Assembly: GCA_025210745.1 (NCBI GenBank)
Contig: JAOARC010000047.1
Location: 1-64,000, forward strand
Length of the DNA stretch: 64,000 nt
Direction of reading: 5' to 3'
From: Bacteriovoracaceae bacterium
GTDB taxonomy: Bacteria; Bdellovibrionota; Bacteriovoracia; Bacteriovoracales; Bacteriovoracaceae
In this document: positions 46,805-56,155 of the stretch, piece after piece
Layout: the number at the start of each line of letters is the position of its first letter
Position numbering within the stretch: the first letter of the stretch is position 1
Notes under the pieces: model-generated
Database searches by the model: none
The model's input: only the letters and a program-made list of their open reading frames with translations
Told to the model about the DNA's origin: nothing
Made by a program: the position numbers and the translations under genes

Positions 46805-47866
46805 TTAGCAACAACTTTGAGTTGATACTGAATCATTTGCGCTTGTATCAAATGGAGCGTTACCACCACAGCCTTCAAAAATACCGTAGTGAGTAGACAT
46901 ATCTCCATAGAACTCAAAGTTCTCTTTATACCTTGTTTGATTAAGCATATTAAAAGTATTTCCACATACCTTTTCAATTCTACCTGCTTCAAAAACATGA
47001 TGATCATCTAAGAACATTTTATTTGGAGCTTCTAAAATATTTCCTTTATACTTTACAGCCTGCCCATAATCTTCACAGTCTGCTTCAAGTTCATCTAGTT
47101 TAAATAATCTATATGTCACAGAGTAAAAGTTAATCCCCTCGCATTTTTTTTCAAGCTCTTTATTGTTAATTGTAATGGGCTTAGATTCTACAAATCTTGG
47201 ATCTGCAAACCCTGCTTTTTTTGCCATAGTTAAAAAGTCATTCCAATATAGTGCTCCACTTAAACACTCTCCATAAAGAACTTCATCTTTTACTAATTCT
47301 TCAGGGATCCTTCTATCTGAATAAACATCACTAAAGTACATCTCCCCGCCCTGAGACAGTAGTGCATAAGCATCATTTAAAACTTTTTGTTTATTTACAG
47401 CAAGGTTGATAACACAGTTTGAAATAATAATATCAAAGCTTTCTTTTTCAAAGTTAAGCTCTTCTAGTTTTTCAATATTTCCTAATAAAAACTGTGTATT
47501 TTTATTTTGATAACCGAACACTTCTTTTTGATGCTCTTCATATTTTAATGCTACATCGAGTTGGTTTTGAGTCATATCAACCCCAACAACTTTTCCACTT
47601 TCTCCAACAAGATCAGCAACAATATAACAATCTCTTCCACTACCACTTCCAAGATCTAACACTCTTTGATTTTTAAGGTTTGTTGGAACAACAAGACCAC
47701 AGCCATAATATTTTGCTTGAACGTCGTCATGAACTTTTCTTAGGGCATTCATAATATATTCAGAAGGAGCTTCTAATGTGCAACAAGCATTTGTTTTTAA
47801 ATCATTAGTTGATTGCAGTGATTCACCGTAATACTCTTGAACACTCTTTGTAATATTGTCCGACAT
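46805..47866 (-). CDS. arsM: Arsenite S-adenosylmethionine methyltransferase
   Basis: 353 residues. SAM site VLDLGSGSGRDC. The conserved arsenic-binding cysteines are in place: Cys28/29 (TNACCT), Cys56 (YYGCG), Cys151 (IISNCVINL) and Cys201 (YGECLSG); the last two are 50 apart as in characterised ArsM. The C-terminus ends in Cys-rich GCGG and QSCC. It methylates As(III) to mono-, di- and trimethyl arsenicals in the cytoplasm. No arsR, arsB or acr3 lies nearby, so it is a stand-alone gene. Confidence 0.93.
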   Translation of the reverse strand: MSDNITKSVQEYYGESLQSTNDLKTNACCTLEAPSEYIMNALRKVHDDVQAKYYGCGLVVPTNLKNQRVLDLGSGSGRDCYIVADLVGESGKVVGVDMTQNQLDVALKYEEHQKEVFGYQNKNTQFLLGNIEKLEELNFEKESFDIIISNCVINLAVNKQKVLNDAYALLSQGGEMYFSDVYSDRRIPEELVKDEVLYGECLSGALYWNDFLTMAKKAGFADPRFVESKPITINNKELEKKCEGINFYSVTYRLFKLDELEADCEDYGQAVKYKGNILEAPNKMFLDDHHVFEAGRIEKVCGNTFNMLNQTRYKENFEFYGDMSTHYGIFEGCGGNAPFDTSANDSVSTQSCC

Positions 47867-47942
47867 AATAGATCTCCTTTAAAACTCTTTGGATATTTAC
47901 GTGGCCTTGATAAAATAACTAAATAATCAAAAGAGGTCAAAA

Positions 47943-48386
47943 ATGAAACTAATTATCCTTCTAACAATTTCTATCACAAGCTTTGCAAGTACCCTAAAAT
48001 TCAATTTAGACAAAAAAACTTTCAACTATGCAGGAGTTGATACGATGTATAAAAAATTAGTTCAGTTTGCAAAGGATGAAAATGAACAAAAGTTCTGTAA
48101 ATATATTGTTGATCATGTGGAGGACTTAAAGACTATTTATTCTGATGATTACGATCTATTTGTAGATCTTAAAAAAGAACAAAATGATATTGCTGATGAG
48201 TATGCTGATAAAATATATAATAACTCAATGAGTGATCTATTTGCTTTTAGTTCTTATGAAAAATCTTGTGAAGATGGAAGTATCACTCCACTATCAAAAC
48301 AATTACTTTATCTAGATAGATCGATTATGAATAATACTCTTTTGATCAATTCACATAAGTTATTTATTGAAGGTTATCTTAGATAG
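47943..48386 (+). CDS. Small exported protein, unknown
   Basis: 147 residues. Signal peptide MKLIILLTISITSFAS, then a helical, acidic mature protein with two Cys (KFCKYIVDHVED and KSCEDG) that may form a disulphide. An AGAGG ribosome site precedes the ATG. I do not recognise a family. It ends 8 bases inside the convergent nuclease gene. Confidence 0.68.
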   Translation: MKLIILLTISITSFASTLKFNLDKKTFNYAGVDTMYKKLVQFAKDENEQKFCKYIVDHVEDLKTIYSDDYDLFVDLKKEQNDIADEYADKIYNNSMSDLFAFSSYEKSCEDGSITPLSKQLLYLDRSIMNNTLLINSHKLFIEGYLR

Positions 48387-49092
48387 TCCAAAACTTTTTA
48401 TCTAATTGATTCTCTAGTTTGTTTTCTAGAGAATCATTTAGCTCATGTAAAAAATCAATTCCTGTTAAGTTTTCTAATTCATCTATTTTCACAGCATAAT
48501 CTAAAACTTTCTTTTTAAGCTTTTGATTTTTCATTATAAAGGCAATGGCCTTTTTATACTTAGGACTATAAATAACTTTATAAAACATTGGCGCAATAGC
48601 GATATGAGTACCATTTATGTACTCGTAATGAGTACTTGTAAAAACAGGCCCCGTAAAAACATGAAGTTTTCCATATTTTTTTACAAAGTATCTAACTTTT
48701 GTTTCTAGCATTCTCCATCTTCCTCTATTTAAAGAAGGACTTTGAGGTGCCATATTACTCATATAAAAACATTCTTTCATGGATGTTTTAGATAACTTCA
48801 TATCTGATGCTGGAACTAAATGTCCCCTATCGTAACCAGAGCCTTTATAATCATATTTACTTGCACTACCAGTACTTACCTTAGGATCTGCTTTAAAATA
48901 GCTTCCTCTTTTAAAGCTTCCATTAATAAGCTCACTAGTTAAAAGATGGTAAGTCCATCTAGCACCTTCGATACTTTCATCATATCCAAGAGAAAAGAAT
49001 TTATGCTCTACTTTTTCTAAGTTAGATTTATATTTTGGAACAAAACCATAAAGGCTTGTTGTGAATAAAACTGGTAAAATCCATTTAACCAT
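48379..49092 (-). CDS. Exported EndoG-like DNA/RNA non-specific nuclease
   Basis: 237 residues with a signal peptide (MVKWILPVLFTTSLYG). The beta-beta-alpha metal nuclease signature DRGHLVPASDM has general base His91; NMAPQ follows, then Asn122 in LNRGRW (metal ligand) and Glu130. These are the catalytic residues of the NUC1/Serratia nuclease family. It degrades DNA and RNA in the periplasm or outside. It fits a set of exported hydrolases in this region. Confidence 0.92.
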   Translation of the reverse strand: MVKWILPVLFTTSLYGFVPKYKSNLEKVEHKFFSLGYDESIEGARWTYHLLTSELINGSFKRGSYFKADPKVSTGSASKYDYKGSGYDRGHLVPASDMKLSKTSMKECFYMSNMAPQSPSLNRGRWRMLETKVRYFVKKYGKLHVFTGPVFTSTHYEYINGTHIAIAPMFYKVIYSPKYKKAIAFIMKNQKLKKKVLDYAVKIDELENLTGIDFLHELNDSLENKLENQLDKKFWTI

Positions 49093-49143
49093 TTAATACA
49101 TCCTGTAATTTAATTCTATGAATGTCAGCTCAATAAGACAAGT

Positions 49144-50994
49144 CTAATGACTCATATATTGATTTTTTCTTACAACAGTCTTTTTTGACTCTAACTTAAG
49201 AAGCTCATCATAATAATTTCTAGGAGATACCAAGATTGGTCTAGTGTAAGTGTCAACTAATTGCCTAGTCAACTTTATTGCATCAGCCTGATTATTAGCT
49301 TTTGCCAGAGTTTTAGTAACCTGCGATTGAATAACATTAGTAGGTATAAACTCTTCAAATAGTTTTAACGTCTCTTTTTTTGTTAAATTTTTGGCCTTAT
49401 ATATTTCATCAAATAAACCTAAAATAATATTAAGGTTTTTAACATTTTTATTATTAACCATATTTCTCATACTCATAGTGAGATGTTTAAACTCGGCTGC
49501 TGACAAATGATATTTTAAAGCACTAATTTGCATTAAACTTTTAAAAGAAAAAGCTAATCTATCAGGAGCTACATTCTTAGGTAACTTGATCCCAATGATC
49601 TTTTCACCAAAACCTCTTACATCAGTCCAACTTCTAGAAATTCTTAAATCCTCTCTAATAACAGATACTATGGCATCTAACTGTTCTTGAGATAAATTTA
49701 TATCCAGTTTATTTACATTCAAATGACTAGTCAGTTCTTTTAAAAATAGCTTCGCATTTTTTTCACTTAGCTTAAAAGAATAAGAAATATTTTCATTTCT
49801 AAAATTATTGTTTAGAAACTTTCTAAAAAGCTCATTTTCAGATTCTTTGCCTGTAAGCTTATCTGCAATATTCACTTTCCAAGAATCAAAACTATCATAC
49901 AACTCATCATATTTAAAAAATGTCGTGACATCGCTATAAGAATACCCCTTTATGTTTTCATTTTTTGTAAATTCATTCCATAATGCTTTAGTATCGGGTT
50001 GCTTCGTTTTACTTCTATAAGCTCTAAACCTATTAATAATATCACGATACTCTTGATCCTTTAACAAAACAGATTTCAACTTTGCATAGCTTGGAATATT
50101 TTCAAAATAATAATCAAAAAATCCTACTAAAGTTTTATCCCATGAACTTCCTTCTAGTTCTTTACATAATAAACATCTGTAAGCACCAGATGTTAAAGGG
50201 TAACCTACATTAGTATGACCTAAATCCAAAAGCTTAGCTCCAAAGGTCATATTCTCAGGATTAATAGCGCCAAGTTGTCCATTAATTGAATACATTTTGC
50301 CAATTAATTTCATTCTATCTTCAGCAGGAGCTTTTAATCCTCCATACAAAGACTCTCTTCCCATATTCATTTGTCTTGAAATCTGAACAGCTGCTTTATC
50401 ATATCCTTTAGTCTTAGCAAGATCTTGAATAAACTCTGGCATCATCTTCATTTCAAATGACATCGAAATTGGAACTCCATGTTTTTCAAACATTCTTCCC
50501 ATTATCATCTCAGTGGTTAGCTCATCCATTACCGCTAAACCATTTCTTCTATAGTCCTTAACATCAAACATACCTGAATTAACACTGCTAAAGAACTCAT
50601 TTGTACCTGAACCTTTAAACTCTATAATACGTCCCTTATTAGGTTGCTCAAGAAGAATATGCCCTCTACCACTTCCTCTACTTGCTCTAGTACTTAAAGA
50701 GTTCTTGGTATAATAATGATATGTTCCTATTTTAATTGGTTTTGCATTTTTAGGAATCGGTATTCCACTTTCTCTAAAAAAATTTTTTGTTAAAATAATA
50801 CTATTATCATCTAAAGTTTTAATTGACTGATACTCTTTAAAGGTAAATACGTTTTTTGCCCCAGGAATCAAATAAGCATCGACCTCTTCAACAACTCCAT
50901 CTATTTCATTCCATTTTTGATAAAGAAGAGCACAATTAGGCTGAGCAAATAAACTGTAAGTAAATAGTAAAAATAGTAAAATAATTTTCATCAT
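49144..50994 (-). CDS. Exported SelO-like protein (candidate AMPylase)
   Basis: 616 residues with a signal peptide (MMKIILLFLLFTYSLFAQ). Residues 105-275 follow the SelO/YdiU pseudokinase core in order: GHILLEQPNKGRIIEFKGSG with Lys127 (SelO QLKGSGPT), a helix with RNGLAVMDELTTEMIMGRMF (SelO GRAVLRSSIREFL.SEAM), HGVPIS (LGIPTT), LGAINPENMTF (GVMNTDNMS) and LLDLGHTNVGYP (IDYGPYGF). Asn248 and Asp257 are 9 apart, as Asn253 and Asp262 are in SelO; the catalytic Asp is Glu247. SelO transfers AMP to proteins. The remaining 340 residues are an unrecognised helical region. Export of a SelO-like enzyme is unusual. Confidence 0.7.
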   Translation of the reverse strand: MMKIILLFLLFTYSLFAQPNCALLYQKWNEIDGVVEEVDAYLIPGAKNVFTFKEYQSIKTLDDNSIILTKNFFRESGIPIPKNAKPIKIGTYHYYTKNSLSTRASRGSGRGHILLEQPNKGRIIEFKGSGTNEFFSSVNSGMFDVKDYRRNGLAVMDELTTEMIMGRMFEKHGVPISMSFEMKMMPEFIQDLAKTKGYDKAAVQISRQMNMGRESLYGGLKAPAEDRMKLIGKMYSINGQLGAINPENMTFGAKLLDLGHTNVGYPLTSGAYRCLLCKELEGSSWDKTLVGFFDYYFENIPSYAKLKSVLLKDQEYRDIINRFRAYRSKTKQPDTKALWNEFTKNENIKGYSYSDVTTFFKYDELYDSFDSWKVNIADKLTGKESENELFRKFLNNNFRNENISYSFKLSEKNAKLFLKELTSHLNVNKLDINLSQEQLDAIVSVIREDLRISRSWTDVRGFGEKIIGIKLPKNVAPDRLAFSFKSLMQISALKYHLSAAEFKHLTMSMRNMVNNKNVKNLNIILGLFDEIYKAKNLTKKETLKLFEEFIPTNVIQSQVTKTLAKANNQADAIKLTRQLVDTYTRPILVSPRNYYDELLKLESKKTVVRKNQYMSH

Positions 50995-51022
50995 TTTACT
51001 TATCGAACAAAAATAGAGTTTT

Positions 51023-51526
51023 CTAAACTCCTGTAACTCGGTATCGTACTAAAACAGACTGGTTTAAGTATAAGTTCCCTCTTCTATATGTAATAAACTT
51101 AGCTCTCATTAAGTTTTTTAAAGTATAAGAAAAGTCCGAAGAACTTAACTCATAATGAGGGTAAGTTTTCCATAACTTATCAAGCTCATCCTTTAGATCT
51201 GTTTCTTTTTTTCTAAACTTTCCAAGATTTCTTAAATGAAAAAGTATAAATAGTTCACTATCTTCTAAGTCAATCGCTATTTCATCACAAATAATTCTTA
51301 AAGCTTCCACTCCTGCTTCATATTGCTTATTTTTACCTTTTTCGTTAATAAGAGATGAAAACTCTTTAAATAAAATACTAAAACGAAACATAATACTTTT
51401 ATGCTCAGAATAAGATTCCTTTGTCGAATCATTATAATAATGAAGACTCTTATTTAAGATTTTTTTAAATATTTCTTTTTTTGAAAAAGTTGATTTTTCT
51501 AATATTGATTCTATTATTTCTTCCAT
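51023..51526 (-). CDS. Hypothetical protein with winged-helix-like C-terminus
   Basis: 167 residues, cytoplasmic. The N-terminal 110 residues are helical. The last 45 (YTLKNLMRAKFITYRRGNLY) resemble the wing of a winged-helix domain, as in some TIGR02147-like proteins. No family is recognised with confidence. It lies 28 bases upstream of the SelO-like gene on the same strand and is probably its operon partner, so it could be a regulator or accessory protein. Confidence 0.6.
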   Translation of the reverse strand: MEEIIESILEKSTFSKKEIFKKILNKSLHYYNDSTKESYSEHKSIMFRFSILFKEFSSLINEKGKNKQYEAGVEALRIICDEIAIDLEDSELFILFHLRNLGKFRKKETDLKDELDKLWKTYPHYELSSSDFSYTLKNLMRAKFITYRRGNLYLNQSVLVRYRVTGV

Positions 51527-51657
51527 AGAAACTATACTAATACAGTTCTTGAGAATCAGCTATATCTATTTTTAGAATTCAAGTACTTAATCTACAAAAA
51601 AGTATAATTAATGCTATAATTAATTTTCTACAAGAGAATATAAATTAAGGTTATAAA

Positions 51658-52482
51658 ATGGGATCAAATTTACTTTCACTATTGGATGATATCGCTTTAT
51701 TAATGGATGACGTATCTATTTTGACTAAGGTTGCTTTAAAGAAAACCAGTGGAATTATTACAGATGATCTAGCAGTAAATATCGGTCAAGTTGATGGGGT
51801 TAGCCCATCGCAAGAAATACCAACTGTAATTAAGATTTTTCTTGGCTCACTAATAAATAAAATTATTATAATTCCCTTTATCCTTTTACTTAATTTTTAT
51901 GCTCCAATAGTTTTAAAGTTCATACTTTTATTTGGAGGCTTTTATCTAGCTTATGAAGGAACTCATAAAATAATAGAAAAACTTTTTTATAAAAAAAATA
52001 TAAAAAAAGAAAAACGTAATATCTTAAATCAAGATGAAGTAAAAAAAAGAATTATTGGTGCAATAAAAACAGACTTTGTTCTTTCAATTGAAATTTTAGT
52101 TATTGCTCAAAGTACACTCACTGGGCCATTAATACAACAGTCCATCTCTTTAGCCATTATAGGATTTATTGTCTCATTACTTATCTATGGTATTGTGGCA
52201 TTTTTAGTTAAAGTTGACGACTTTGGAATATACTTAATAAAAAAATCATATATAGGAACAGGTAAACTACTTGTAGTATCTATGCCAAAAATAATGAAGC
52301 TTCTATCTTTTGTAGGAATTATGGCAATGCTCTTAGTTGGAGGTGAAATTATTAGCCACCATTTTCATATAAAAGATTATCTTTTATCAATCGCTCAGTT
52401 TATAATTATAGGTCTTACAAGCGGGCTTATAATACACTTACTTTTTTCTATTAAAAATAAGATTACTAAGATAAGCCACTAA
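51658..52482 (+). CDS. DUF808 inner membrane protein (YedI family)
   Basis: 274 residues, slightly shorter than YedI (about 300). It begins with the family block LLSLLDDIALLMDDVSILTKVA and contains GFYLAYEGTHKI and VLSIEILVIAQSTL. About six transmembrane segments are seen. The function of DUF808 is not known. It is divergent from the gene at 51023. Confidence 0.88.
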   Translation: MGSNLLSLLDDIALLMDDVSILTKVALKKTSGIITDDLAVNIGQVDGVSPSQEIPTVIKIFLGSLINKIIIIPFILLLNFYAPIVLKFILLFGGFYLAYEGTHKIIEKLFYKKNIKKEKRNILNQDEVKKRIIGAIKTDFVLSIEILVIAQSTLTGPLIQQSISLAIIGFIVSLLIYGIVAFLVKVDDFGIYLIKKSYIGTGKLLVVSMPKIMKLLSFVGIMAMLLVGGEIISHHFHIKDYLLSIAQFIIIGLTSGLIIHLLFSIKNKITKISH

Positions 52483-52530
52483 AAAGACATTAAAATTAAA
52501 GTTTTTGATCAAATACCCGACAAGGGAGAT

Positions 52531-54159
52531 ATGAGATCTCTCGTACTACTTATATTAACCTTTAATATATTTGCACAAGATAATTTTGCTATATATAAAA
52601 AGCCTCTCTTATCGATAGAAAGTACAAACTCAAAAGTCGTATCCAGTCTTTTGGATATTGAAAAAGAAGTTCAACTAATAAAAGACTATAAACATCCTAA
52701 TTTTTTAACGACGGATCAATTAAGAAAAGATCAAATTGTAAAAGAAATTGAAATAATCCAAAAGAAACTTAAAAGCTCACACTATTTTTTAAAGACAAAA
52801 GATATTAAAAGCAATATTGAACAGCTATATAAGGCCCAAGAAAAGAAAAACAAATTTCTGGCCAAAGAACAGAAATTAAAAGAAATAGAAAATGGAATGC
52901 GAACTAAGAAGATGGATAAATACATACATTTTCTTCAGCAAGGAAAATATCTAAGAGCTGATGCAACTAAAGCCCTTATGAATAATTATGAGAAAATCAA
53001 AGCTAATAAATACAAAGAGCTAAGAAGCTATGTTATTAGAGAATCTGGTATTCAACAAAAAACTGAAAAAGATATAATAAAAATCAAGCAAAGTATAGCT
53101 CAAAAACTTGAAAGGCCTTTACTTGAAGTCTCTGTAGTTCAAAAGCAATTAAAAAAGTTACAAGTGCAGCTTGAGAAATTTGATAACTTAAAAAGTCAAC
53201 TTAATCAACAACAATACCAGTTTTATGCAAACTACTTTAAAAGTGGCTTCTTTTCATGTGATAAAGAAAGTAAGCCTCGTGTTGTGCGATTTAAGCATAA
53301 CAAAAATCTAGTTGGTCTTGCACAAGGTAATAAAATTGTAAGTTACTTTAATATAAAACAACCTCTTATATCGCAAAGTGAAAATGTAAATATCCCTTCA
53401 TATATTTATAGATGTAAAACAGCTGGTATGCTAGGTGGATGTATTGAAAATACAGAAAAAGAAATATGTAAAACAGATCCTATTTGTAATACTAAGTTTG
53501 AATTAATGGAAAAATCATTTCATAAGCATTTTTCATTTAACAAACAGTTTTCAAAACTACTTACTTTCTACAAAAAAGAAGAAGATAGACAAATCATGGC
53601 CAATAAAAAGCTCGATATTCTAAATGAATTTGAAAAAAAGAATAAACTAGGAAATATAACGAGAAAAGAGCTACAACATATGCAAAATTCTCTCTATCAG
53701 TATGCTATGACTGTTAGCTCTCAGGACAAAAATAGTTTTTTAAAAAATGTATCAAATAAAATGAAACAATTAAAAAAAGAACAACTAAACAAAAAAAATT
53801 ATAACCAAAGAGCTAACTTATCTATCGATTACGCATTCAACAATGCTCTTTCAACCTTAAAAAGCTTACAAAAAGAAGATTTTCAACAAAAATATTTTTC
53901 AACAGAATGTGAAGTAGATGACTACTGTCATAAATATAAAAACTATCTTGATGAAAAGAAAAAATTTAATGACTACCAAGAAATTACCAACTTAACTCAA
54001 GATAAATGTCCTCAAGTTACGATAAGACTTAAGCAATATACTTCTAATGAAATAGAAAAAGCCTCCTGTTCTAAAGAAAACTTAAATACCTCTTTTAGAG
54101 ATGTCAAAGATCTTTATCGCGATACAAAAGAAATTGTTAATCAAATGAATAGTTATTAA
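52531..54159 (+). CDS. Large exported coiled-coil protein, unknown
   Basis: 542 residues. Signal peptide MRSLVLLILTFNIFA. The mature protein is very rich in Lys and Gln, with long amphipathic helices (about 30-215 and 330-440) suggestive of coiled coils, and a Cys-containing middle (FFSCDKES; YRCKTAGMLGGCIENTEKE; CKTDPICNTKF). The family is not recognised. It lies 48 bases after the DUF808 gene. Its stop codon overlaps the convergent metalloprotease gene by 4 bases. Confidence 0.7.
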   Translation: MRSLVLLILTFNIFAQDNFAIYKKPLLSIESTNSKVVSSLLDIEKEVQLIKDYKHPNFLTTDQLRKDQIVKEIEIIQKKLKSSHYFLKTKDIKSNIEQLYKAQEKKNKFLAKEQKLKEIENGMRTKKMDKYIHFLQQGKYLRADATKALMNNYEKIKANKYKELRSYVIRESGIQQKTEKDIIKIKQSIAQKLERPLLEVSVVQKQLKKLQVQLEKFDNLKSQLNQQQYQFYANYFKSGFFSCDKESKPRVVRFKHNKNLVGLAQGNKIVSYFNIKQPLISQSENVNIPSYIYRCKTAGMLGGCIENTEKEICKTDPICNTKFELMEKSFHKHFSFNKQFSKLLTFYKKEEDRQIMANKKLDILNEFEKKNKLGNITRKELQHMQNSLYQYAMTVSSQDKNSFLKNVSNKMKQLKKEQLNKKNYNQRANLSIDYAFNNALSTLKSLQKEDFQQKYFSTECEVDDYCHKYKNYLDEKKKFNDYQEITNLTQDKCPQVTIRLKQYTSNEIEKASCSKENLNTSFRDVKDLYRDTKEIVNQMNSY

Positions 54160-56105
54160 TAATATTTTAGATATAGCTCTTTTGTAATTGGAAATCTCTT
54201 TTTAGATGTTTTTTGTATTTGAACACACCTTGTAAATACTCTTTTTTCAATAATCTTTTGAATATCTTTAGTATTATCTAAACCTGCGATAATATAAGAA
54301 TAATCCATCTGCTTATAATACTTACGACAAAAGTCTTGTGGTAAAAGTTTTTTCCACTCACTTTTTTTAACGTTCCAATTTAACTCATACGAAACTCTTA
54401 TAAAGTCAGAAGTTTCTAATTCTACTATCTTTTTTTCAACTGTGTTTTTATAATCAACAAAATCATTTTCATCAATTGATGCTTTGGCTAAAATAGTATT
54501 ATATTCTTTTTCTATTTTTCTTTTAGTTTCATTAGTAAAATTATTACTTAGATCATCAAAAATATCTTCTTCTTGAAAAACAGCTTTTTGAATACAATCT
54601 TTAATAGCTTGTGATTGTTTTAAAACTTCCTTTGAGCATTTTTTAAGAAAATAACTTTTTTTATTCATAACTTCCTTTGTTATCTTATACTCTTTAGCTT
54701 TTTCTAACAAAGCAAGGTACTCCTTTCTCGTTTTTTCACTTTCAATTGAAGCTAGTTCTCTTGCTTTTTCATACACTATCAAATCAGTCTTCTTATTTTT
54801 ATTAACGCTCTTTTTAAGCTGCTCTATATTATACTGAGATACTTTTAAAGAATTTTCATCTAAAAACTCTTTAATATCATTATCATCTATCTTCTTTATT
54901 AATTGATCGAAAATAACTTTACTGTAGCAGGATTCCATCTTTTCTTTAGAAAAAGACAGATCTATTAGAGCACTACACTCTTTTTTTATTTCTTCTTTTG
55001 GAACACTTCTTTTTTTGGATAAATATATTTTTGCAAATTTATCTTCAATGGCGACTGGTAAGTTTTGACAAAAATCTTTCTTTGTAAACTCTCTTCCATA
55101 AAAAACGTTCTTTTTTATGAAATCATATTTTTTAGGATTTACCTTTTGAAGAAGAAAAGGATTATAACGATAAGCACTAACTGATTCAGCAAAGTCTTCT
55201 ATAGGGTTTTTTGTTCCATAGGTAGAACAAATATGTTTCGTATTCTCATCATCAATCGAATAATTATAAATATCAATAGGAGAATCATTAATTTTTTTCC
55301 ATCCACTTAACCCTAACCACTCTTTACTTTTATCTAACCCAGCAAGTTTATCTCCTAAGTTATGTGCCATCTCATGAAAAATTGTGTATTGTTTTTCTCT
55401 TGCAGACTGACCATCCCAAAGATCAAACAACATAATTCTTGCATCTGCATACTTACCATAATTTCTTGGGTCAGCATTATGCACGATCGTTGCATTTTTA
55501 TCAATTGGAAATAACTCTTTTGGCAAAGCATTTGCCGCTTTTATAATTTGTTCTAACTCATGATTCTTTAAAGGTCTTAATTTATCATCACCTTTTATAG
55601 AGTCATAACTTATCTGTGATCCATTTAAATCGAACTCAAAAAGCATGTATAAAAGTTTTTCACCAACCCCTTTATCCCATATTTTCTCCACAGCACAGCG
55701 AACTTTTTTACAGTATGGATTTATTTTAAAATCTTCTTGAACATTTGTTTTATTAAATTTCTCATGAACTTCATTATCAAGAATCTCTATAGCAACAGGT
55801 TTCTTTGTTAGTTTTTCAAAAAGTTCAATTAATTTTGGATCTTCATTTTCAAATTCAACTCCATTTACTTTTTTTGAAACTTTTTCCCTAAAGCTTCCGA
55901 TATGAGAATATAATTCGTCACCAAAAGGAATTTGATTATCTAAACATTTTGCATTTTTTACGTTTTCATCTGAAACAGCATGAAATTGAATTACCTCCAT
56001 AATTTCTTCAAGAGGATTAACTGGATTTAAAACACTCTTATGACACTCCTGAGCATAAGAACTAAAAATAATGAAAATACTAATAAATATAATCTTTAAC
56101 ATCAC
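54156..56105 (-). CDS. Exported zinc metalloprotease-like protein
   Basis: 649 residues with a signal peptide (MMLKIIFISIFIIFSSYAQ). The metal site is HEMAH (His244, Glu245, His248) in a helix, followed about 55 residues later by PIEDFAESVSAY, whose Glu303 or Glu307 can be the third ligand, as in gluzincins of the lethal-factor-like type. The N-terminal 230 residues are an unrecognised domain with Cys (YCKKVRCAVE). The C-terminal 300 residues are helical, Lys/Glu-rich and contain Cys pairs. It is possibly a toxin-like or host-protein-cleaving protease; the substrate is unknown. Confidence 0.75.
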   Translation of the reverse strand: MMLKIIFISIFIIFSSYAQECHKSVLNPVNPLEEIMEVIQFHAVSDENVKNAKCLDNQIPFGDELYSHIGSFREKVSKKVNGVEFENEDPKLIELFEKLTKKPVAIEILDNEVHEKFNKTNVQEDFKINPYCKKVRCAVEKIWDKGVGEKLLYMLFEFDLNGSQISYDSIKGDDKLRPLKNHELEQIIKAANALPKELFPIDKNATIVHNADPRNYGKYADARIMLFDLWDGQSAREKQYTIFHEMAHNLGDKLAGLDKSKEWLGLSGWKKINDSPIDIYNYSIDDENTKHICSTYGTKNPIEDFAESVSAYRYNPFLLQKVNPKKYDFIKKNVFYGREFTKKDFCQNLPVAIEDKFAKIYLSKKRSVPKEEIKKECSALIDLSFSKEKMESCYSKVIFDQLIKKIDDNDIKEFLDENSLKVSQYNIEQLKKSVNKNKKTDLIVYEKARELASIESEKTRKEYLALLEKAKEYKITKEVMNKKSYFLKKCSKEVLKQSQAIKDCIQKAVFQEEDIFDDLSNNFTNETKRKIEKEYNTILAKASIDENDFVDYKNTVEKKIVELETSDFIRVSYELNWNVKKSEWKKLLPQDFCRKYYKQMDYSYIIAGLDNTKDIQKIIEKRVFTRCVQIQKTSKKRFPITKELYLKYY

Positions 56106-56155
56106 TAAGCTTATCGACGCTAAGACAAAGAATTCTTAGAAGCAAAGCAAAACAA

